Assembly (NCBI GenBank): GCA_001942185.1
Contig: MKJV01000071.1
Coordinates: 1-64,000, forward strand
From: Pseudonocardia sp. CNS-004
GTDB taxonomy: Bacteria > Actinomycetota > Actinomycetes > Mycobacteriales > Pseudonocardiaceae
Direction of reading: 5' to 3'
DNA length: 64,000 nt
Positions 58,730 to 64,000 of this stretch are shown here, piece by piece. Each line of letters starts with the position of its first letter. Within the stretch, counting starts at the first letter, position 1. A program made the translations under genes and the position numbers. The notes below the pieces were generated by a model. That model was not told the DNA's origin. It saw nothing but the letters and a program-made list of their open reading frames with translations, and did no database searches.

Positions 58730-59290
58730 TCACGCCTGGCGCAGCACGCCCTCGATCTCGAGGTTGATCTGCACCTTGTCGCTGACGACCACGCCGCCGC
58801 CGTCGAGCGGCATCTTGATGTCGACGCCGAAGTCGTTGCGGTCGATGGTGGTGGAGGCGGAGAAGCCGGCGCGGGTACCGCCCCACGCGTCCTTGCCGAA
58901 GCCGTTGACCTCGAGCTCCAGCGAGACCGGACGGGTCACGCCCTTGAGCGTCAGCTCGCCGTCGACGACGAGGTCGCCGCCGTCGGTCCGCACGCCGGTG
59001 GAGCGGAAGGTCCACTGCGGGTGGGCCTCGACGTCGAAGAAGTCGGCGGAGCGGATGTGCCCGTCACGCTGCTCGTTGTTGGTGTCGATCGAGGTGGCGT
59101 CGATCGTGGCCGTCACGGTGGAGTCGGCGAGGGTCTCACCGGTGACGATCTCTCCCGAGAACGCTCCGAAGCGGCCGCGTACCTTGCTCACCATCATGTG
59201 GCGGACCGAGAAGGAGACATCGGAGTGGCTGGCGTCGATGTCCCACGTCCCCGCGAGGTAGCCGGGGATGGTCGTTGCTGTGCTGGTCAT
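58730..59290 (-). CDS. YceI family protein
   Basis: 186 residues, frame intact. GTWDIDASHSDVSFSVRHMM at the start, KVRGRFGAFSGEIVTGETL, RDGHIRSADFFDVEAHPQWT and the end DKVQINLEIEGVLRQA match YceI, a lipocalin-like barrel that binds isoprenoid chains such as polyprenyl quinones. No signal peptide is present, as in most actinobacterial members. It is divergent from the MarR gene, which probably represses it. Confidence 0.93.
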   Translation of the reverse strand: MTSTATTIPGYLAGTWDIDASHSDVSFSVRHMMVSKVRGRFGAFSGEIVTGETLADSTVTATIDATSIDTNNEQRDGHIRSADFFDVEAHPQWTFRSTGVRTDGGDLVVDGELTLKGVTRPVSLELEVNGFGKDAWGGTRAGFSASTTIDRNDFGVDIKMPLDGGGVVVSDKVQINLEIEGVLRQA

Positions 59291-59305
59291 CAGGAACTCC
59301 CGAAG

Positions 59306-59364
59306 TAGTTGAACTCTCAGCTATTGAGGGCGACACTAGTCAAAGACACCTGAGCGTTCAACTA
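59306..59364. promoter_or_regulatory. Candidate MarR operators between yceI and marR
   Basis: TAGTTGAACTCTCAGCTA (59306-59323) is an imperfect dyad. TAGTTGAAC (59306-59314) and GTTCAACTA (59356-59364) are perfect inverted 9-mers 41 bp apart. Their location between divergent genes suits control of both by the MarR protein. Confidence 0.55.
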
Positions 59365-59377
59365 TTCCGGAGGTGTG

Positions 59378-59866
59378 GTGTCCGACACACGATGGCTCGA
59401 CGACGGCGAGCAGCGGACGTGGCGCAGCTTCGTGACCGCCACCCGGCTGTTCTTCGACGGCATCGAGCGGCAGCTGCAGCAGGACTCCGGGCTGCCGCAC
59501 GCCTACTACGAGATCCTCGTCCGGCTGTCCGAGGCTCCGGGGCACACGATGCGGATGAGCGAGCTCGCCACCACCTCGCTGTCGTCGCGCAGCCGCATCT
59601 CCCACGCCGTCGCCCGGCTGGAGGAGAACGGCTGGGTCCGGCGCCGCCCGTGCGAGAACGACAAGCGCGGCCAGCTCGCCCAGCTCACCGATGCCGGTCT
59701 GGCCGGCATCGAAGCCGCGGCGCCCGGCCACGTCGACGCCGTGCGCCGCGGCTTGTTCGACGCGCTGTCCCCGCAGCAGGTGGTGGCGTTGCGCGACATC
59801 AGCGACACGCTCGTCGCCCACCTGGCGAAGGAGCCGGTCTGGCCCGCCGCGGACGACCGCCGGTAG
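59378..59866 (+). CDS. MarR-family transcriptional regulator
   Basis: About 162 residues, frame intact. LPHAYYEILVRLSEAPGHTM, then MSELATTSLSSRSRISHAVA (recognition helix) and RLEENGWVRRRPCENDKRGQ (wing) are MarR features. GTG 59378 is chosen because CGGAGG (59368-59373) lies 4 nt before it; GTG 59375 is too close. It likely represses itself and yceI. Confidence 0.9.
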   Translation: MSDTRWLDDGEQRTWRSFVTATRLFFDGIERQLQQDSGLPHAYYEILVRLSEAPGHTMRMSELATTSLSSRSRISHAVARLEENGWVRRRPCENDKRGQLAQLTDAGLAGIEAAAPGHVDAVRRGLFDALSPQQVVALRDISDTLVAHLAKEPVWPAADDRR

Positions 59867-59936
59867 CCGGTGGCCGCGGCGGCGTCGCCGTCCGGTCAGG
59901 TCGTCGTCACCTCGCGGTCGTCCCACCCGGGTAGGG

Positions 59937-61142
59937 ATGCGCCTCATGGCATTCCGCCCCAAGATCGTCGCCCTGCCATCGGCGGCCCTCGTCCTTGCCC
60001 TGAGCGCCTGCGGCACGGCGGCGCCGCCGACCACACCTCCGGCGCCACCCGCGGAGGCCGCGACACCCGCGGCACCCGCTGCGGGGCTGCAGCTGGTCAC
60101 GTTCCTCGGCGAGCAGCGCATCCCACCGGGCACGCAGTACGCCGGCACCACCGTCGGAGGCTTCTCCGGACTGGACCACGACCCGGCGAGCGGCACCTGG
60201 TTCATCGTGAGCGACGACCGGTCCTCCCTGCAGCCCGCGCGGTTCTACACCGCGAACCTGCACTTCGACGGCGCGGACGGCGCGCTGTCGGGCGTGGAGC
60301 TCACCGGCACCACGCCGTTCCGGCGTCGGACGGCGCCCCTACCCGCCGCTGGAGGGCGGCGACGGCAGCACCGTCGACCCGGAGGACATCCGCGTCGACC
60401 CGGTGACCGGCAGGCTCCTGTGGAGCCAGGAGGGCGAGCGCATCGTGCCCACCGACGGCACGGCGCCGACGCTCATCGCCCCCACCGTCCGCTTCGCCGA
60501 GCGCGACGGCCGGTTCGGTGGCGAGCTGCCCCCGACACCGGGGGAGCAGCCGGACGCCGGCGAGCGCGGCATCCGCCAGAACCTCGGCCCGGAAGGACTG
60601 ACGTTCGCCACCGGCGGCACCCTCGTCGTCACCGCGCTGGAGGGCCCGCTCCTGCAGGACGGCCCGTCGGCGACCCGGACGGCGGGCGCCCTGTCGCGCA
60701 TCGTCGTGCGGACCCGCACCGGCGAGGTCGTGTCCGAGTTCGCCTACCCGCAGGACCCGATCTTCGCCGACCCGGTGCCCGCGGACGGGTTCGCGAACAA
60801 CGGCGTCACGGCGATCCTCGCCATCGACGGCACCGGCCCGCCCCGCTTCCTGGTGGTCGAGCGGTCGTTCGTCACCGGGGTCGGGAACAGCATCCGCGTG
60901 TACGAGGTGGAGACCACCGGGGCCACCGACATCGCGTCCGGTCAGCCGATCGCCGGCGCGTGCCGGTGCGGAAGCGGTTGGTCCTCGACGCGGCCTCCCT
61001 GCCGTTGGAGTCGGTCGACAACATCGAGGGCATGGCGTGGGGTCCCGAGCGCCCCGACGGGTCCCGGACACTCGTCCTCGTCAGCGACGACAACTTCGAG
61101 GAGACCCAGGTCACGCAGTTCGTCGCGGTGGCCGTCCGGTAG
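59937..61142 (+). CDS. Esterase-like activity of phytase family lipoprotein
   Basis: About 403 residues. The signal peptide ends with lipobox LSAC near residue 22, then a Pro/Ala-rich linker. The propeller domain has [53 protein letters not shown] and [20 protein letters not shown], as in Pfam phytase-like proteins. Frame breaks near 60325, 60345 and 60955 each fit one lost base. The enzyme would act outside the membrane; the substrate is unknown. ATG 59937 or ATG 59946 is the start. Confidence 0.8.
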   Translation: MRLMAFRPKIVALPSAALVLALSACGTAAPPTTPPAPPAEAATPAAPAAGLQLVTFLGEQRIPPGTQYAGTTVGGFSGLDHDPASGTWFIVSDDRSSLQPARFYTANLHFDGADGALSGVELTGTTPFRRRTAPLPAAGGRRRQHRRPGGHPRRPGDRQAPVEPGGRAHRAHRRHGADAHRPHRPLRRARRPVRWRAAPDTGGAAGRRRARHPPEPRPGRTDVRHRRHPRRHRAGGPAPAGRPVGDPDGGRPVAHRRADPHRRGRVRVRLPAGPDLRRPGARGRVREQRRHGDPRHRRHRPAPLPGGRAVVRHRGREQHPRVRGGDHRGHRHRVRSADRRRVPVRKRLVLDAASLPLESVDNIEGMAWGPERPDGSRTLVLVSDDNFEETQVTQFVAVAVR

Positions 61143-61177
61143 TCGCGCCCCGGCCGTGGGCTCCTAGAGTCGGCGCC

Positions 61178-62587
61178 ATGGCAACTCACGTCGATGTCGT
61201 GGTCCTCGGGGCGGGTCCGGGTGGGTATGTGGCGGCGATCCGCGCGGCCCAGCTCGGCCGCAGCGTCGCTGTGATCGAGGAGAAGTACTGGGGTGGGGTG
61301 TGCCTCAACGTCGGCTGCATCCCGTCGAAGGCGCTCCTGCGGAACGCCGAGCTGGCCCACATCTTCACCGCCGAGGCGAAGACGTTCGGCATCTCCGGTG
61401 ACGTCTCGTTCGACTTCGGCGCCGCGTTCGACCGCAGCCGGACCGTGGCCGAGGGCCGGGTCAAGGGCGTGCACTTCCTCATGAAGAAGAACAAGATCAC
61501 CGAGTTCGACGGGCGTGGCTCGTTCGTCGACGCGTCGACGATCGACGTGCGGCTCACCGGCGGTGGCACCGAGCGGGTCACGTTCGACGACGTGATCATC
61601 GCCACCGGTGCGACGACGAAGCTCCTGCCCGGCACGTCGCTCTCCGAGCGCGTGGTGACCTACGAGGAGCAGATCCTCACCCGGGAGCTGCCGCGCAGCG
61701 TCATCATCGCCGGTGCGGGCGCGATCGGCGTCGAGTTCGCCTACGTCCTGCGCAACTACGGCGTGGAGGTCACGATCGTCGAGTTCCTCGACCGGCTGCT
61801 GCCGCTCGAGGACGTCGACGTGTCCAAGGAGCTCGCCAAGCGCTACCGCAAGCTCGGTGTGCAGGTGCTCACCTCCACGCGCGTCGACTCGATCGACGAC
61901 TCCGGTGACCAGGTCACCGTCACCGTCACCGGCAAGGACGGGCAGTCCAAGGAGCTGCAGGCCGACAAGGTGCTGCAGGCCATCGGCTTCACCCCGCGCG
62001 TCGAGGGCTACGGGCTGGAGAACACCGGCGTGCAGCTCACCGAGCGCGGCGCGATCGCCGTCGACGACCACATGCGCACCAACGTGCCGCACGTCTACGC
62101 GATCGGCGACGTCACGGCCAAGCTGATGCTCGCCCACGTCGGCGAGGCGCAGGGCGTGGTGGCGGCCGAGACGATCGCCGGTGCCGAGACCGTGCCGCTG
62201 GACTACGTGATGATGCCGCGGGCCACCTTCTGCAGCCCGCAGGTCGCGAGCTTCGGCTACACCGAGGCGCAGGCCCGCGAGCTGGCCGCCGAGAAGGGCT
62301 GGAAGGTCACCGTCGCGCAGTTCCCGTTCACCGCCAACGGCAAGGCGCAGGGCCTCGGCGAGCCGGGCGGGTTCGTCAAGCTGGTCGCCGACGAGACCTA
62401 CGGCGAGCTGCTGGGCGGGCACCTCATCGGGGCCGAGGTCACGGAACTCCTTCCCGAGCTGACCCTGGCCCAGAAGTGGGACCTCACGGCCCACGAGCTC
62501 GCCCGCAACGTGCACGCCCACCCGACCCTTTCCGAGGGTCTCCAGGAGGCGTTCCACGGCCTGACCGGCCACATGATCAACCTCTAG
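61178..62587 (+). CDS. lpd: Dihydrolipoyl dehydrogenase
   Basis: 469 residues, frame intact. The FAD motif is [20 protein letters not shown]. The redox disulfide is [16 protein letters not shown], and the NAD motif is [20 protein letters not shown]. The catalytic His-Glu dyad is in [15 protein letters not shown]. It reoxidises lipoamide in the pyruvate and 2-oxoglutarate dehydrogenase complexes, passing electrons to NAD. It stands alone, as lpd often does in Actinobacteria. Confidence 0.96.
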   Translation: MATHVDVVVLGAGPGGYVAAIRAAQLGRSVAVIEEKYWGGVCLNVGCIPSKALLRNAELAHIFTAEAKTFGISGDVSFDFGAAFDRSRTVAEGRVKGVHFLMKKNKITEFDGRGSFVDASTIDVRLTGGGTERVTFDDVIIATGATTKLLPGTSLSERVVTYEEQILTRELPRSVIIAGAGAIGVEFAYVLRNYGVEVTIVEFLDRLLPLEDVDVSKELAKRYRKLGVQVLTSTRVDSIDDSGDQVTVTVTGKDGQSKELQADKVLQAIGFTPRVEGYGLENTGVQLTERGAIAVDDHMRTNVPHVYAIGDVTAKLMLAHVGEAQGVVAAETIAGAETVPLDYVMMPRATFCSPQVASFGYTEAQARELAAEKGWKVTVAQFPFTANGKAQGLGEPGGFVKLVADETYGELLGGHLIGAEVTELLPELTLAQKWDLTAHELARNVHAHPTLSEGLQEAFHGLTGHMINL

Positions 62588-62600
62588 CCCGCTCGCCCGG

Positions 62601-62640
62601 TGCGGTCCTCGCACGCTCCGTGGAACGGGCGAGGACCACA
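62601..62640. terminator. Hairpin between convergent genes (GGTCCTCGC family, copy 2)
   Basis: Arms TGCGGTCCTCGC and GCGAGGACCACA pair except at one position, with a 16-nt loop, between the stops of lpd and the amidase gene. It matches 9028-9067 in arm sequence and loop length; TCCGTGG is shared in the loop if one copy is inverted. Confidence 0.6.
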
Positions 62641-62665
62641 GCCGGCGCGCGGATCGGCGCCCGCG

Positions 62666-64000
62666 TCAGTAGCCCGGGGGTGGGGTGAAGCCGCCGAGCT
62701 CGCGCTCTACCAGCTCGGCGAACCGGATCGTGGTGCGGTCGCCGTACATCGGGCCGATGGCCTGCACCCCGATCGGCAGCCCGTCGTCGGACAGCCCGAT
62801 GGGGAGCGCGGTGGCCGGGAGACCGGGGAGGGTCGCCATGCCCGCGAACGCCAGCTGGTCGAGGTAGTCGTGGTCGGCGCGTCGATGCTGATCCGGCGCC
62901 CGCCCATGGGGCTGTGGTCGTGCGGGAACGCCGTCGTCGGCATCACCGGGCACACCACCACGTCGAACTCGGTGAAGAGCTCGCCCCACTGCTGCCGCAG
63001 CACCGCCCGCCGCGTATCGGCCGCGATCCAGTCGCGATGGCTGAGCACGATGCCGCGAGTGCGCTCGGCGCCGAGGCTCGTGTCGGCGGGATCCAGCCGC
63101 GCGGCCGCCGCGAGGGAGGCCTCGAAGACCTCCCCCGGGAACCGCGCCCCGAGCGTCGACATCAGCAGGCGCGCGTACACCCGGGCGGCGTCGGCCTGGT
63201 CGGGCAGCAGCGGGCTCTGCCGCTCCACCCGCGCACCGGCCTTCGTCAACGCCTCGGTGAACCGGTCGATCGCGGCCCGCACGCTCGCCGCCACCGGGAC
63301 CAGCGGGTGGGCGTCGACCACGAGCACGCGGTGGTCCGCCAGCTCCCGGTTCCCCGTGGCCGGGAGCGCGAGCCGGTAGGCGGTCCCCTCGCCGAGCTCG
63401 TCGGGTCCGGCGAGGACGTCCAGCAGGAGTGCCAGGTCGGCCGCGGTGCGGGCCATCGGGCCGATCACCGCCAGGTCGCTCTCGGCGGGCAGCGTGGGCA
63501 GGCCCGGCGCCGTGTGCCCGCGCAGCGGCAGCAGCCCGAGGCTCGGCTTGTGGGCGTGGACGCCGCAGTAGTGCGCCGGGTTGCGCAGGGAGCCGCCGAT
63601 GTCCGAGCCGAGTGACAGCGCCCCGTACCCGGCCGCGAGCGCCGCGGCCGAGCCCCCGGACGAGCCGCCCGGGGACCGCTCCGGGTCCCACGGGTTGCGG
63701 GTCGTCCCGTAGATCGCGTTGTAGCTCTGGAAGTCGCCGAGGACGACCGGCACGTTCGTCTTGCCCAGCACGACCGCGCCTGCCGCCTTGACCCGATCCA
63801 CCGCGACCGCGTCGGCGTCCGGCACGAAGTCCGCGAACTCCGGGATGCCCCACGTGGTGGGCAGACCGGCCATGTGGAACGACTCCTTGACCGTCATCGG
63901 CACGCCGAGCAGGGGCCTGCTGTCGCCCGCCGCTCGGGCGGCATCGGCGGCCCGCGCGGAGTCGAGCGCCCGCTCGAAGTCGGGTACGCACACCGCGTTC
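62666..64000 (-). CDS. Amidase (amidase signature family), 5' end beyond the window
   Basis: About 445 residues are visible. LLGVPMTVKESFHMAGLPTT carries the catalytic Lys, and SPGGSSGGSAAALAAGYGAL with GSDIGGSLRNPAHYCG carries the cis-Ser and nucleophile Ser of the Ser-cisSer-Lys triad. Members hydrolyse amides such as fatty or aryl amides. One base is lost near 62880, before ALPIGLSDDGLPIGVQAIGP. The N-terminus lies past position 64000. Confidence 0.9.
   Translation of the reverse strand, partial: ERGVRTRLRAGARLRAGRRCRPSGGRQQAPARRADDGQGVVPHGRSAHHVGHPGVRGLRAGRRRGRGGSGQGGRRGRAGQDERAGRPRRLPELQRDLRDDPQPVGPGAVPGRLVRGLGRGARGRVRGAVTRLGHRRLPAQPGALLRRPRPQAEPRAAAAARAHGAGPAHAARRERPGGDRPDGPHRGRPGTPAGRPRRTRRARRGDRLPARAPGHGEPGAGGPPRARGRRPPAGPGGGERAGRDRPVHRGVDEGRCAGGAAEPAAARPGRRRPGVRAPADVDARGAVPGGGLRGLPRGGRAAGSRRHEPRRRAHSRHRAQPSRLDRGRYAAGGAAAAVGRALHRVRRGGVPGDADDGVPARPQPHGRAPDQHRRADHDYLDQLAFAGMATLPGLPATALPIGLSDDGLPIGVQAIGPMYGDRTTIRFAELVERELGGFTPPPGY

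Noticed and set aside
58700..59308. Extension of the LysR frame across yceI
   Set aside because: The added 200 residues are antisense to an intact conserved gene and unlike any LysR tail. A lost base before the true stop is more likely.

Overview
The window is a piece of a high-GC actinobacterial chromosome. Mycothiol synthesis (mshC), the proteasomal ATPase (mpa), three F420-type oxidoreductase families, GTG starts and the order mshC - PAC2 - metH - hisE - hisG - recB-like - trmI - mpa all fit Actinobacteria. The gene content suggests Pseudonocardiales (a Pseudonocardia-like organism), but the species cannot be fixed from the sequence alone. No rRNA, tRNA, transposase, phage or CRISPR genes were seen.

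Layout. 1-7 kb: end of an acyl-CoA dehydrogenase, an orphan NIT-type sensor kinase, a PPOX protein, a geranylgeranyl reductase-type flavoprotein, a secreted SGNH esterase and two decayed genes next to a repeat. 7-9 kb: an ArsR-led operon (ArsR, SRPBCC, DUF899, DUF1579-like). 9-21 kb: an exonuclease/DNA polymerase, a carotenoid-type FAD enzyme, an F420 oxidoreductase, MFS pumps, an L,D-transpeptidase, a BlaI/BlaR-type pair with its operator, a fatty acid desaturase, an ApbE-like protein and a quinone reductase. 21-25 kb: a MoxR-type AAA ATPase plus VWA protein. 25-29 kb: a lipoprotein and an amino-sugar operon (kinase, SIS protein, nagA) behind a DasR-like site. 29-31 kb: a zinc-ribbon protein and a TetR/FAD-monooxygenase pair. 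31-51 kb: the conserved backbone from mshC to mpa, interrupted at 32.5-38.1 kb by an accessory block (LacI, HisD-like dehydrogenase, SDR, MFS). 51-64 kb: regulators, F420 and VOC proteins, a gamma carbonic anhydrase-type protein, an AtuA-type/CitMHS/LysR module, YceI/MarR, a phytase-like lipoprotein, lipoamide dehydrogenase and a partial amidase.

Two properties dominate. First, about 30 genes carry frame breaks, roughly 45 in all, and nearly every one can be explained by one or two lost bases, often in G or C runs. This looks like sequencing error, so these genes are annotated over their full span as probably intact. Second, the intergenic regions hold several families of imperfect hairpins. 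The most striking is a set of seven 56-61 nt elements that start and end in GATC and fold as an outer stem, in several copies around a short inner stem-loop. Two copies sit in larger related repeats, and one abuts a gene that lacks its 5' part. Other recurrent hairpins sit between convergent genes and look like terminators.

Regulation visible in the sequence: a BlaI-type dyad at a gene start, twin 12-bp palindromes between lacI and the hisD-like gene, a DasR-like site before the amino-sugar operon, and dyads between yceI and marR.
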